NCBI RefSeq assembly: GCF_003265705.1
Contig: NW_020312968.1
Span: 10,779,732-10,843,731 of the forward strand
Reading direction: 5' to 3'
Length of the DNA: 64,000 nucleotides
Source of the DNA: Callorhinus ursinus
Lineage: Eukaryota > Chordata > Mammalia > Carnivora > Otariidae
The notes under the pieces are model-generated. The model saw only the letters and a list, made by a program, of their open reading frames with translations. It did not search any database and was not told the origin of the DNA. Positions 1 to 10,779 of the stretch are shown one piece after another. Position 1 is the first letter of the stretch; each line of letters starts with the position of its first letter. Both the position numbers and the translations under genes were made by a program.

Positions 1-232
1 TTAACTTTCAGTCTCCCTTGATATATGTGAATCTAACTCAAAGGGGTCTGGGCATCCTTGAGCCCCGAGATGAAAAGCAACCCAAACGGGAAGCGAGTGA
101 CCCAGCCCCTACCTCAGAGACATGTGCTGTCGCCCAGAAGGCCCAGATGCCTAAGGTGATGAGGCACCGGCAGCCCCCAAAATCCCAGGATACCAGCGTT
201 CACGGCATTTTCTGACCGGGATGGTTAGTTAC
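1..232 (-). other. CBWD1: start of CBWD1 intron 1
   Basis: This is the sequence downstream of the CBWD1 exon 1 splice donor (GT at 232-231, read on the minus strand). It is moderately GC-rich. I see no second exon and no repeat I can name in it. Confidence 0.8.
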
Positions 233-386
233 CTAAATACCCGGTGATAATTGTGACTGGGATCTTGGCGCCGGGCCCAGACTTTTCCTCCTCCTCTCTT
301 AGCTTCGTCTCAATGGGGACCAATTCAGGACAGTCCTCCTCCGCCTGCTCCTCTTCCTCATCCACAGCACCCATAGCCGGTAACAT
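233..386 (-). CDS. CBWD1: CBWD1 (ZNG1) first coding exon, partial gene
   Basis: This exon encodes the N-terminus of the COBW-domain zinc-chaperone GTPase CBWD1/ZNG1, which hands zinc to methionine aminopeptidase METAP1. It holds 51 codons plus one base. The start is the ATG at 386-384, where the protein begins [13 protein letters not shown] and continues with an acidic stretch. Residues 19-25 read CPELVPI, the conserved N-terminal motif reported to contact the METAP1 zinc finger. The exon then enters the G domain with [12 protein letters not shown]. It ends in a consensus donor (G then GTAACT at 232-227), so the intron splits the P-loop; in the family the next residues are AGKTT. The open frame extends upstream to 500, but the family start and the acidic leader favour 386. 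The rest of the gene lies off the left edge. Identity is by recognition of the human N-terminus. A recent paralogue, as occurs in humans, cannot be excluded from one exon. Confidence 0.95.
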
Positions 387-680
387 CCCGGCCAAGCGCA
401 CAGCACGCCTCACCCTCGGCTCAGAAGACGGAACCAAAACGCCGAAACGCAGCTGCGCACGCCGAAAGCGCCACGCCGGGCGCGTTCTTGACGTCATCAC
501 GCTGCGCCGTGTGGCGCCTCCAGGTCCCGCCCAGATTACCTGGGCCGAGGCTGAGAACGGCCTCCCCTCTTAGCCACGCCCCCAAAGGAGCTGGGCCCAC
601 CCCCGGGGCGTGCTCTCAGAACCTGAGCGGAGCTGGGCGGAGCTGTTAGGGCTCCAGCCGCGACGCTGTCACTGTGTTTG
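240..680. promoter_or_regulatory. CBWD1: CpG island over CBWD1 exon 1 and promoter
   Basis: CpG dinucleotides are dense from about 260 to 660, in contrast to the AT-rich flanks. The block includes GC boxes such as GGGCGG and CCCGCC words near 525-660. It covers the CBWD1 exon and a few hundred bases upstream of it, as expected of a housekeeping promoter. The transcription start cannot be fixed from sequence alone. Confidence 0.8.
489..496. promoter_or_regulatory. full palindromic CRE (TGACGTCA)
   Basis: The perfect 8-base cAMP response element lies 103 bases upstream of the CBWD1 ATG, inside the CpG island. CREs at this distance in CpG islands commonly bind CREB/ATF factors. Binding here is inferred and was not observed. 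Confidence 0.6.
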
Positions 681-1374
681 CCTATTGAGATCTGGGTGGT
701 GGGAGCCTGGAGTGGGTAGCCTGACCTAAACAGTCTCCGTAGAGAACAGACTTCATCAATCTGACAGTTTTTTAGTGTCATTAAAACCTTTTTTTAATTC
801 ATAGGGGATAGAATGGGAAGCTATAACACTACTATATTAATTGTACTTTTTCTCCCTGAAGGAATAACGAGTGAAAATTTTTCTCTTTTTTATAACTACA
901 TATTTCACATGTATATCCAAAGTTTTACAATGTACATGCATTACTCTTACTTATTTTTCTTTCTCATTTCTTATTTGGACTCAGGTAACCTGTGTTCATT
1001 TATCATATTCTTTGGTTCATGGCACTCTCATCATTAATCCATGGGTAGCCCTCCTTTCTATTTATGTTTATAATGAACTCCTTTGACCTCATCCCTAGCC
1101 CAAGAACATTACCAATAAGTATACCTATCTATGTGGAGTCAGTACCCTGTTCCAACCTTCTGCCTCTGCCTCTCCCTTAAGATAGTAACCATTATCCTGA
1201 ATTGATTTCGGGTGACTGATCATTCCCTCCTTTCTTTTTGGTGTTATCAAATATATATGTGCAGAGACAATATGTTGTTTAATTTTGTCGTTGACCTTCA
1301 TAAAAAGAGTATCATACAGTATGTAATCTCCTGGGGTTATCTATATTTTCAACTCCTCTGTTTTATTATATTCT

Positions 1375-1895
1375 TTTTTAAATTTATTTTATTTTATTTT
1401 TAAAGATTTTATTTATTTGAGAGAGAGAGAATGAGAGATAGAGAGCACGAGAGGGAAGAGGGTCAGAGGGAGAAGCAGACTCCCTGCTGAGCAGGGATCC
1501 CGATGTGGGACTCAATCCCGGGACTCCAGGATCATGACCTGAGCCGAAGGCAGTCACTTAACCAACTGAGCCACCCAGGCGCCCCTTTAATTTATTTTAT
1601 TATGTTAGTTAATCACCATACATTACAACATTAGTTTTTGATGTAGCGTTCCATGATTCATTGTTTGCGTAAAACACCCAGTGCTCCATGCAGAACGTGC
1701 CCTCTTTAATACCCATCACTGGGCTAACCCATCCCCCTCCCCCCTCCCCTCTAGAACCCTCAGTTTCTCAGAGTCCATAGTCTCTCATGGTTCACCTCCC
1801 CCTCTGATTTCCCCCCTTCGTTTTTCCCTTCCTACTATCTTCTTTTTTTTTTTTTTAACATAAAATGTATTATTTGTTTCAGAGGCACAGGTAGT
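1375..1895 (-). mobile_element. carnivore L1 3'-UTR insertion with target-site duplication
   Basis: This is a 5'-truncated young L1 in minus orientation, recognised by 'acacccagtgctccatgcag' and 'ctctcatggttcacctcccc' wording from the carnivore L1 3' UTR. A 15-base duplication (GTTTTATTATATTCT) flanks it at 1360-1374 and 1896-1910. A Can-SINE (about 1397-1585) sits near its poly-T end. Confidence 0.8.
1397..1585 (-). mobile_element. Can-SINE inside carnivore L1
   Basis: This is a full-length minus-strand copy, running from a TTTAAAGATTTTATTTATTTGAGAG tail complement to CCACCCAGGCGCCCC. It is nested in the L1 at 1375-1895, so it is younger than that L1. Confidence 0.9.
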
Positions 1896-2254
1896 GTTTT
1901 ATTATATTCTGTTATATGACTATACAGCAATTTCTCCATTCATTTTCTGTCAATCATCTCCAGGTTTTGCTCTATGGACAGCATTCAGTGACCTCTCAGC
2001 ACTGTATTAGTACCTGAACAGAAGTTGTTACACCCCTGACCACTTTCTCTTACACATTGCTCAGACACATTCTTGCAGATTCCCTTACGTGGCTCTGACA
2101 GAATGTTATACTAACATCTCTTATCTCACCAAGAGCAACCTGTCCCCAATAAGGCCAGCTCAGTCAAGATGACTGACAAATATTGCTGTAACAGTGTATA
2201 GCCTTGGTCAGAGCAAATAAGAGTTTTACACACCACAGTAGTCAAAAGATAAAG

Positions 2255-2881
2255 GCACTCCAAATGTTCTTCACCTGATGGATGAATAAACAAAATGTGG
2301 TACATCCATACAATGAAAAATTATCTCACAACAAACAGGAATGAAGTACCTGCTATAAGATGGCTGAACCTCAAAAGCATTATGCTAAGTGAAGAGGGCA
2401 TTCACAAAACACCACATATGGTATGATTCCATTTACATGAAATGTCCTAGAGTAGGCAAATCTATGGAAATGGAAAGCAGATTAGTTGTTACCAGGGACT
2501 CGGGGCTGAGAGGAGTGACTGCTCATGTGTACATTTTGGGGGTGTCATCAATGTTCTAAATCAATGTTCTAAAATTGATTGTGGTAATGGTAGCACAACT
2601 ATGTGAAAATACAAAAAAACACTGAATTGGATGCTTTATTTTTTTAAAGATTTATTTATTTATTTGAGAGAGAGAAAGAGCATGGTGAGGAGGGGCAGAG
2701 GGAGAGAATCTTCAAGCAGACTCCTTGCTGAGTGCAGAGCCCCACCCAGGGCTCCATCCCACCACCCATGAGATCACAACCTGAGCTGAAACCAAGAATC
2801 AGACACTCAACCAGGTGCCCCCGTATACTTTAAATAGGTGTATAATATGGTACATGAATTTTATTACAACAGAGCTGCTAT
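2255..2881 (+). mobile_element. old L1 3' end, split by a SINE
   Basis: L1 3'-UTR wording on the plus strand includes 'gatgaataaacaaaatgtgg' and 'attatgctaagtgaa'. After the SINE at 2637-2822 the L1 resumes with 'tatactttaaataggtg'. Confidence 0.7.
2637..2822 (-). mobile_element. Can-SINE, older copy
   Basis: This is a diverged minus-strand copy with a damaged head (CCAGGTGCCCCC). It is inserted into the L1 at 2255-2881. Confidence 0.8.
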
Positions 2882-3051
2882 TTTTTTTTTAAGATTTATT
2901 TATTTATGTATTTGAGAGAGACAGAGAGGGAGAAGGAGAAGCAGACTCCCTGCTGAGCAGAGAGCCGGACATGGGGCTCAATCCCAGGACCCTCAGATCA
3001 TGACCTGAGCTGAAGGCAGACACTTAACCAATTGAGCCACCCAGGCGCCCC
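2882..3051 (-). mobile_element. Can-SINE
   Basis: This minus-strand copy ends in CCACCCAGGCGCCCC. AGAGCTGCTATTTTTT on both sides is its target-site duplication. Confidence 0.9.
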
Positions 3052-3654
3052 AAGAGCTGCTATTTTTTAAAAGTGTTAAAGTTTTCACTGTGCATTAGAA
3101 TGTGGGGGTGCCAGTGTGAATTTGCAGAGAAGCACTGCCTTCAAGGTCTTCCTGCAGCCATTTCAAGCCCTGGCCTTCTGAGCAGTTAAGTCTGAACCTA
3201 TTCGTGGTGATTTCTCAGCTGAGCCACACATAGGCATGACTACAAAGATTGCAGCTTACTAAATTTCTTTTGTCTTTTTCTGCAAGACTCTTCAGCAATA
3301 TATCTATCCAGGAATTCTGTGGAGTTCCGCCATTTTCTTTTCTGACTTTTATTAACTTTTTTCAAAATTTAGCATCCATGTGTCTGAAGAGGGGAGGGTT
3401 TTGATATATTCAGATATATGGCTTGCAATCTCAGCTTTCCCTACATGTGTGACTGTTTTCACTTCTATCTTAACATAGGACTTACCACTTTTATCCATTT
3501 TATTTGAGGGAGGTTTTGTTGTTGTTTAATCCCAAATGCCATTTAAAATAAGTAAAAAAAAAAAATCCTAATCATAATATTGTAGAGTCTACTGCATTTT
3601 CTAAGGTAACTTCAAAGTTTCCTCAGTTTTGCCATTTTGTTTAGTTTCAGTAGC

Positions 3655-3910
3655 TTTGTTGCAAAGCAATAACTACAACAATAATAGTAATGTGTGGATC
3701 CCTTACCATGTGATAGGCATTGTGTTATGCACATCAAATGCATTATCTCCTTTAACTTGGCAAGATAAATGTTATTCGTATGCCCATTTTATAGACAGGG
3801 AAACTAAGCCTTGAAAAGTTAAATATCTTGCTCAAGGTCATACAATTAGTAAATGGCAGTCCTGGGGCTCATTCCAGATTTACCTGACACTCGATCCCAC
3901 GTTCTTCCAA
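3655..3910 (+). repeat. MIR element
   Basis: Ancient MIR wording runs through the segment, with 'catgtgataggcattgtg', 'acagggaaactaagcc' and 'gctcaaggtcatacaattag' in the canonical order. Confidence 0.75.
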
Positions 3911-3911
3911 A

Positions 3912-4165
3912 CCAGGGATCTTCAAACTTATTCTGTAAAGGGCCAGGTAGTAAATATTTTACGTTTTACAGGTCAACAGCCAAATTCAAGAATATTATGT
4001 AGGTACTTATATCATAAGAGAGAACAAATTTCTGCAAATTTTTGAAATTTGAATTTGATATAATTTTCATATGTCATGGAATACTATTTTTTTCATTCTA
4101 CTTGCAGGCAGTAGAAAAAGAGGCGATAAGCCGTAGTCCACCAACTGCAGATCCAAGCTAACAGG
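3912..4165 (+). mobile_element. hAT-type DNA transposon relic
   Basis: The words 'ttctgtaaagggccaggtag', 'taaatattttacgttttaca' and a terminal 'cgtagtccaccaactgcag' match an ancient non-autonomous hAT repeat. The exact subfamily is uncertain. Confidence 0.5.
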
Positions 4166-5037
4166 CGCTGCCTTGTTAAGCTGTATTAAATGATACTTTG
4201 CAAAAATAGATCGTCTTTGCTATTTTTTTTATTTTCTACTATTATTTAATAGCATCCTTGCTATTTTCAGCTTAGTTTGTAAATCCTTGCCCTCAAAGTG
4301 TTGGGCACCACAGTTACCACCATATGAATATTCAGAGGGAGGTCTGAAGCTGAGAAGCTTAAACTATTTCTCCAAGGAAACTGATACCTGGTCTCGGAGG
4401 GACCGGATTTAGGCGGCACCTGAGTCTTCCTAATGAGAGGAGCCTCCCGCGTTGGAGCAGAGCAGATAAGCCCTCCGGCCGTCTGGATTCCTGCCGCCCA
4501 GCTTCATGAGGATAACCTAGTCTTAAGATCTTTGGCACAATTTCCTGCTCCTCCCCTTTGCCTCATTTTACTCTTTTAAAAAAGTTAGGAGAGTTGCCAG
4601 GAGAAAAACTAAGGACTGTCACTATATCCAAATCAGAGGAAAGCTAAAAATAATGCTGGCTTGGTTTTGCTTTTTTTGTTTTGTTTTGTTTTTCTTCTCT
4701 CATTTTGCTACTTCCTACAAAGGAAAGAACACATCAGTGTCCTGCAATAGCTATTGGTTTAGAGGAAAGGAAACAGGGTTTCAGAATTAACCCGGTTCCT
4801 CTTACATAGCTGTGGTTGGTAAACAAACAATAAACAAATAAAGCATCTCTTAAACACCTAATATTTATCGATTTATTTGCTGTTTTTCACTAGATGCAGA
4901 TGAACTTAATGGGAACATCTCTGAAAGGCCAGAAGCCAAAGGCCACCTCCATTAGGACAGAATATCAATATTCAAATATTGTATACCCTCTGTTAAGATG
5001 TAAAACCACTGTAAGGACATGAAATAATATTCTTTTC

Positions 5038-5239
5038 TTTTTTTTTTAAGATTTTTATTTATTTATTTATTTGACAGAGAGAGACACAGCGAGAGAGGGA
5101 ACACAAGCAGGGGGAGTGGGAGAGGGAAAAGCAGGCTTCCCGAAGAGCAGGGAGCCCTATGTGGGGCTCGATCCCAGGACCCTGGGATCATGACCTGAGC
5201 CGAAGGCAGATGCTTAAAGACTGAGCCACCCAGGCACCC
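5038..5239 (-). mobile_element. Can-SINE
   Basis: This minus-strand copy carries the GACAGAGAGAGACACAGCGAGAG middle. The flanking duplication is ATGAAATAATATTCTTT, at about 5019-5035 and 5240-5256. Confidence 0.92.
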
Positions 5240-6102
5240 ATGAAATAATATTCTTTCCTCCAGAATGCTGATGGTGGCTGGCAGGTGAAATAGATACATT
5301 TCAGTGTTTTTGGAGAGTGTGACTTTCATTTCAAAGGCTGTCAGTAATATTTTTCTGATTCCTTGTCTGGGACTATTAAAGCATACTGTTAGTAAGGCTT
5401 AACTTACAGCCCAGTCACTTGTACATCAGTTTCACCTCCCCCCACACAAAAGAAAACATTATTCAAAGCCTACAAGCTGGCCTTTTGAGAGGTGCATTGT
5501 TTTCTCCAAAATATACTATCAGGCAAGGAGTGGACGTTGAGCAAAACTAAAAAAAAAAAAATGTTGTGCAATGATTTTGTTGTAATAGTTTAGGAGACTG
5601 TCGAAATAACATCCTCTTGTCTTGACAATGGACATTTAAAAGTGACATTTGTGGCTTTAAGTTTTACTTTCTAACTTTTATAGTTGTAGAAAAGTGGCAA
5701 AATCTACAGGCACTTATGTGTGATTTCTGCAAGGTAAGTAAAAGACACAGAAACAAAAATAAAATACCTTCACCCTTCCTTCTTCTTCCTATTCATTCAT
5801 ATTCTTACAAAGAGTGTTTAGTTGCACTTAACACAAAAATATTGTGCGATCAGCAAAAGCCAGGTTTTCCCAATATCAAGCGAGTGTCTTCTGAGTCCTG
5901 TAGCTCTGTCTCTCCGTGAGCACCGTGGTTTCATTACGAAGGAAAGATTCATGAATCCTTTTCAGATCGATTTATTTTCCTCTTATGACTTTGCTGTTTC
6001 TGTTCTGGCCTGGAGTCCCAGTGTCAACTACTCTGAGTACACAGCAATACCTCTTCTCAAGCCACAAAGCCACTTCCATACCTACATCTCGACCACATAA
6101 TC

Positions 6103-6303
6103 TTTTTTTTTTTTTAAGATTTTATTTACTTATTTGACAGAGAGAGGCACAGCGAGAGAGGGAACACAAGCAGGGGGAGTGCGAGAGGGAGAAGCAGGCT
6201 TCCCGCCGAGCAGGGAGCCCGATGAGGGGCTCGATCCCAGGACCCTGGGATCATGGCCTGAGCCGAAGGCAGATGCTTAACGACTGAGCCACCTAGGCGC
6301 CCC
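6103..6303 (-). mobile_element. Can-SINE, young
   Basis: This is a near-consensus minus-strand copy. The identical target-site duplication TCGACCACATAATCTTTTT is read on both sides. Confidence 0.93.
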
Positions 6304-6493
6304 TCGACCACATAATCTTTTTAGGGAACTTCCTTCATATCAACATCCTTCGGCACACTTACTCCTACAGACTACCTTGATTTTAGTGACCCCTCCAAAC
6401 TTACATGTATAATAATCTGAACTTCCCTGAATTAGTATGTGTATTACCCAACACACTTTCCACCCCCTGCTTTAATAACAGCAGAATCCCAAT

Positions 6494-6673
6494 TTAAAAA
6501 AAAAAAGATTTTATTTATCTGACACACACACAGAGCACAAGCAGGGGGAGTGGCCGGCAGAAGGGAGAGGGAGAAGCAGGCTCCCAGCCGAGCAGGGAGC
6601 CTGATGTGGGGCTCGATCCCCATGACCTGAGCTGAAGGCAGACACTTAACCGACTGAACCACCCAGGCGCCCC
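6494..6673 (-). mobile_element. Can-SINE
   Basis: This minus-strand copy has a CA-altered middle (GACACACACACAGAGCACAAG). Its body is slightly shortened around the GATCCCCATGACC junction. Confidence 0.88.
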
Positions 6674-7279
6674 TCAAATAAAATATTTTAAATCTAAAAT
6701 TTTGATTCTGCTTTACTTAATATAAAAGACAGGTTATGGGTCACAATGATAGTTCATGCAAAACTTGGCAAGACAGAATCTTATCGACCCCAGAGTTTTT
6801 AGAAGTCAAAGCACTGCTCTGTTTATTATGTTGCTCAGTAAATAATAAAGTGAATGTTTACATTCTGGTGACCACAGAAGCACAACGCACAAAGAGCACT
6901 GGCCAGGTAGGGCAAAGATCTGAATATGCTCTGTCGCTGTTAGGATAGATTTATCATACATGTGCTCTGTTGTTGTTGTATTAATTTTTCTTGTCAATGT
7001 TTACTAAAAAAGAGCAAGTAGCTCTCCAGGTGAGTCAATTGTTAACTTCAAAGTTATTTAACCTTCCGGAATGTAACCTTTAACTTTAAAGCATGTCATG
7101 ACCTTATCAACATGTTTGTTGAAGGAAATCTTAATTGTTTAATTATCTATGGGATATAGAGATTACAGGGAATTAAATGTTTTCAGTTAAGCTGTATATG
7201 AATTTACCACGCTTGTGATTAATAAAAAATCCACCATCTTTTAGTGTAGATTCTCTTATTAATCAGAATGCTCCAGTCA

Positions 7280-7575
7280 CTCTTTTTTGTCCAACTTTTT
7301 CTTGGAGGCTATTCAAAATAAAGGTGTTTCTAGCAGTTTCATATGTAAATAAAATGCAAAATCTTATCCGACCATAGTATTCCAACATATGAATGAGCCA
7401 AATTTATTGAGCTATACCCCTACAGGTGGATAGTTAGGGTGTTTCCAACATCTTACCTTTAGAACAATTCCTTTCAGTAGAATTTCTAGGTCAAAAGGCA
7501 TATGCAATTAATATTTTGATAGATATTTTATAATTTGTCTTTCATAAAAAGGTTGTTGATATAAATCTTATTTAT
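7280..7575 (-). mobile_element. old L1 fragment
   Basis: The antisense reads like an L1ME 3' region ('gtttccaacatcttacc', 'tagaatttctaggtcaaaag'). It is heavily diverged. Confidence 0.5.
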
Positions 7576-7596
7576 TTTAAAAAAGTTTAACTTTCA

Positions 7597-7690
7597 GGGG
7601 CGCCTGGGTGGCTCAGTCAGTTAAGTATCTGACTTTAGGCTCAGGTCATGATTTCGGGTTTTAAAGATTTTAAAATAAAAAAAAATACTA
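7597..7690 (+). mobile_element. Can-SINE with internal deletion
   Basis: A normal head (GGGGCGCCTGGGTGGCTCAG) runs to 'ggtcatgatttcggg' and then passes directly into an A/T-rich tail. The middle of the element, including the CT-rich tract, is missing. Confidence 0.8.
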
Positions 7691-8028
7691 TCTTTGACTA
7701 ATACAAGAGTCACTAAAAGGATGTGTTGTTAAATAGAAAAAGAAAAACAGAATACTATGTATAGTACTGCTCTATAAGGAGGGGAGGAACAAGAAGGAGA
7801 AAATAGTTAATATAATAATATTTATTTTTAGTACTTCATTTAAAAACATCTCTACATTGACTTATTGCTTTCTTAGCAGTTGAATTTGGTAGAATTTGGC
7901 TCATCACTTCACCATTCATTTCTTAACTATCCACTGCCATTTTCCAAGCTGAAAGGTAAAACTTCATTTTAACTTTTTAACATTTCATTTAAAAATATTT
8001 CTAAATAACTTACAGAAGTTACAGAAAC

Positions 8029-8241
8029 AGGAGTACCTCAGTGGCTCAGTTGGTTAAGCACCTGCCTTCAGCTCAGGTCATGACCTGGGGTCCTGGGATT
8101 GAGCCCTACATCGAGCTCCCTGCTCAGTGCAAGTGGGCTCCTCCCTCTTCCTCTGCCCCTCCCCCCTCCACTCATGCTCGCTCTCGCTCTCACTATCTAT
8201 CTCTCAAATAAATAAATAAATAAAATCTTTAAAAAAAAAAC
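8029..8241 (+). mobile_element. Can-SINE, diverged head
   Basis: This plus-strand copy starts 'caggagtacctcagtggctc'. It has a full CT-rich tract and an AAATAAATAAATAAATAAAA tail. Confidence 0.88.
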
Positions 8242-8543
8242 TCAAATAAAATCTTAAAAAAAATGCAGAGATTCTCACAAACTCTTCATTCTGCTTCCCC
8301 TAATTCTAATATCTCACACAATCATAGTGCAATTATCAAAAGCAGGAGAACACAATACTATTAACCAATCTGCAGACATTATGCAAATTTTGCTGGTTGT
8401 CCCACTAACATTCATTTTCTGGACCAGGATCCAATATAGGATCTTACATTACACTTAGTTATCACATCTCTTTAATCTACTTATTCTGGGGCATTGCTCA
8501 GTGTCTTTCATGACTTCCACACTTTGAAATAGTACTTGGTCAG

Positions 8544-8667
8544 TTATTTTGTAGAATGTCCCTCAACTCAGGTTTGTTTTATGCTTACTCAGGATTAAAT
8601 TCAGGTTATTTTGTAGAATGTCCCTCAACTCAGGTTTGTTTTATGCTTACTCAGGATTAAATTCAGG
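8544..8667. repeat. perfect 62-bp tandem duplication
   Basis: Two identical adjacent 62-base units begin at 8544 and 8606, each starting ttattttgtagaatgtccct. The surrounding L1 is old and diverged, so the identity of the two units implies a recent duplication or an assembly error. Confidence 0.92.
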
Positions 8668-8773
8668 TTATGCATTTTGGGCTGGAATATCACAAACTGA
8701 TATTATATCCTCTGTGCATCACTTCAGAAAGTATATGATATCCATACATCCCTTTACTGGTGATATTATCTTT

Positions 8774-8967
8774 TTTTTTTTAAGATTTTGTTTATTTATT
8801 TGACAGAGAGAGACACAGCGAGAGAGAGAACACAAGCAGGGGGAGCGGGAGAGGGAGAAGCAGACTTCCCACCGAGCAGGGAGCCCGATGCGGGGCTTGA
8901 TCCCAGGACCCTGGGATCAACCTGAGCTGAAGGCAGATGCTCAACGACTGAGCCACCCAGGGGCCCC
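8774..8967 (-). mobile_element. Can-SINE
   Basis: This minus-strand copy lies within an L1ME. The flanking duplication is CTGGTGATATTATCTTT. Confidence 0.92.
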
Positions 8968-9159
8968 TGGTGATATTATCTTTGATCACTTGGTTAAAAT
9001 GGTGTCAGCCAGGTTTCTCCACCATAAAGTAACTATTTTTCCCATTATAGTTAATAAGTATCTAGGGAGGAGATACTTTGAGACCATGTAAATATCTTAT
9101 TTCTCATCATATTTTAACCCACTAATTTTATCATCCATTATTCTTTTAAAGTTACGGCT

Positions 9160-9355
9160 GGGGCACCTGAGTGCCTCAGTCAGTTAAGCGTCTGCCTTCG
9201 GCTCAGGTCATGACTCCGGGGTCCTGGGATAGAGTCCCACCTTGGGCTCTCTGCTCAGTGGGGAGTCTGCTTCTCTCTCTCCCTCTGCTCCTCCCCCAGC
9301 TTGTGCTCTCTCTGAAATAAATAAATAAAATCTAATAAAATAAAATAAAATAAAA
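9160..9355 (+). mobile_element. Can-SINE
   Basis: This plus-strand copy has a GGGGCACCTGAGTGCCTCAG head and a tail of ATAAA units. The imperfect flanking duplication is AAAGTTACGGCT versus AAAATTACAGCT. Confidence 0.9.
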
Positions 9356-9356
9356 T

Positions 9357-9645
9357 TACAGCTTTATTAAAGTGTAATTGACCTAGCATAAAATTCACCC
9401 ATTTTAAGTGTATAATTAAAGAGTTTTAATTCATTTATACAGTTGTGCAACAATGATTAAAATCTAGTTTTAGAACACTTCCATCATCCCCCAAAACGGT
9501 CTGTGGACAATCAATCTTCTCTCTATCTTGGGCCCCAGGCAACCATTGATCTACTTTCTGTCTTTATTTATACAATACTGTAATTTTTCTCATTTATTTG
9601 CTTGACCCTTTACCCTTGTTCATGTGCACATTAACAGATGTAGAC
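9357..9645 (-). mobile_element. old L1 3' end
   Basis: The antisense L1M pattern includes 'tttattaaagtgtaattgac', 'ataaaattcacccatttta' and 'caaccattgatctactttc'. Confidence 0.7.
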
Positions 9646-9652
9646 ACTGTAT

Positions 9653-9848
9653 GTACGCCTGGGTGGCTCAGTCGGTTAAGCGTCTGCCTTCGGCTCAGGT
9701 CATGATCCCGGGGTCCTGGGGTCGAGCCCCACAGCGGGCTCCCTGCTCCATGGGAAGCCTGCTTCTCCCTTTCCCACGCCCCCTGCTTGTGTTCCCTCTC
9801 TTGCTGTGTCTCTCTGTCAAATAAATAAATAAAATCTTAAAAAAAATA
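9653..9848 (+). mobile_element. Can-SINE, young type
   Basis: This is a near-consensus plus-strand copy with the GCTTGTGTTCCCTCTCTTGC tail type. Its extreme 5' end is trimmed (GTACGCCTGGG). Confidence 0.92.
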
Positions 9849-10329
9849 AAAATAAGTAAAAATAAAAAATAAAATTACTTTCATCCAGAGCCAACTTTAC
9901 TAACCCAATGCAATATAATTTCAGAGATACTGGGTCTCTCCCACACCCTGCAGAGAGGATGAAAAAGCTTCATCACTATAACCAGCAGCGGATAGGCCAA
10001 CTATATCTCCCAGCTATGTTTTTTCATAAAGCAGTGTTTTAAAAATCAGGACATTTTCATTCGTAAAAACTTACATATATGGCTTCTCTCAAAAAGTCCT
10101 TGAATTTTGTGATACATGTTTTTATAACTGGAGCTTAGGGTAGCCCACTCATGAGCAGAGCATGTCTTTTTTGGTTTCTTGTGCCCACAACAATACCCTA
10201 TCGCATCTTACCAAGACTGCAGGACTGTTTCACCTAGTTAAGTTCCTTGTCCAGCCCCACTTGGGCACTCGTGTTTGCGATCTTAGGTTGAAACCTGAGC
10301 AACAGTTGTTGGTGTGTATTTTTTTTTTT

Positions 10330-10560
10330 AATTGCACCATAACCAACAGATAAAGATTACCAATCTTAAGTGTGCAGATCAATGATTTTTTTTTGCATAA
10401 CCACGGATTTGTGCATAGAAAAATGTAACTCTCTCATTTCTCACCTACACGTATAACCCAGTACCCACCACTATTTCTGTCTCCCTATACTTCCAACGTG
10501 TGTGTCTGTCTTGGTTAGATTAATATTTATTTTAACATTATTGGGACTGTGGAAATGATA
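10330..10560 (-). mobile_element. old L1 fragment
   Basis: Antisense L1M-like wording includes 'taagtgtgcagatcaatgat' and 'ccagtacccaccac'. It is strongly diverged. Confidence 0.45.
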
Positions 10561-10779
10561 TTGACAGTTGAGCCTCAGGGTGTCCTGTATTTTTTTCCTA
10601 CTCAACTTTTCATTTACCCTGAAATTAATATTTTTCTTTTTTTGTGTGTATTTGTAGTTTTGCTTGCTTACTATCGTGTACTTATCACTAATTCATCTCA
10701 AACCCTTATACACTTGTCTAAAATGTCCTTTTCATATGTTCAAAGGGATCAGGTGATCCTTTAGTTTCATGTTCTCAAG

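Larger units (their letters stand above)
880..2020 (-). mobile_element. old L1 (L1ME-type) fragment, interrupted
   Basis: The segments at 880-1374 and 1911-2020 read as the antisense of an L1 3' region, with wording such as the 'atcatacagtatgtaat' and 'tttctccattcattttctg' blocks. A younger carnivore L1 with its own SINE (1375-1895) splits the fragment. It is diverged and non-coding. Confidence 0.5.
8245..9155 (-). mobile_element. old L1ME 3' region with a 62-bp tandem duplication
   Basis: Antisense L1ME wording includes 'gcaaattttgctggttgtcc', 'gatccaatataggatc' and 'aggtttctccaccataaag'. A Can-SINE interrupts it at 8774-8967. It contains a perfect 62-base direct duplication (8544-8605 and 8606-8667). 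Confidence 0.65.

Noticed and set aside
5063..5329. Open frames with LPSAQVMIPGSWDRAPHRAP-like protein text (also near 6126, 8792, 9624, 15151)
   Set aside because: These are translations of Can-SINE bodies. The shared protein text reflects a shared repeat and not a gene family.
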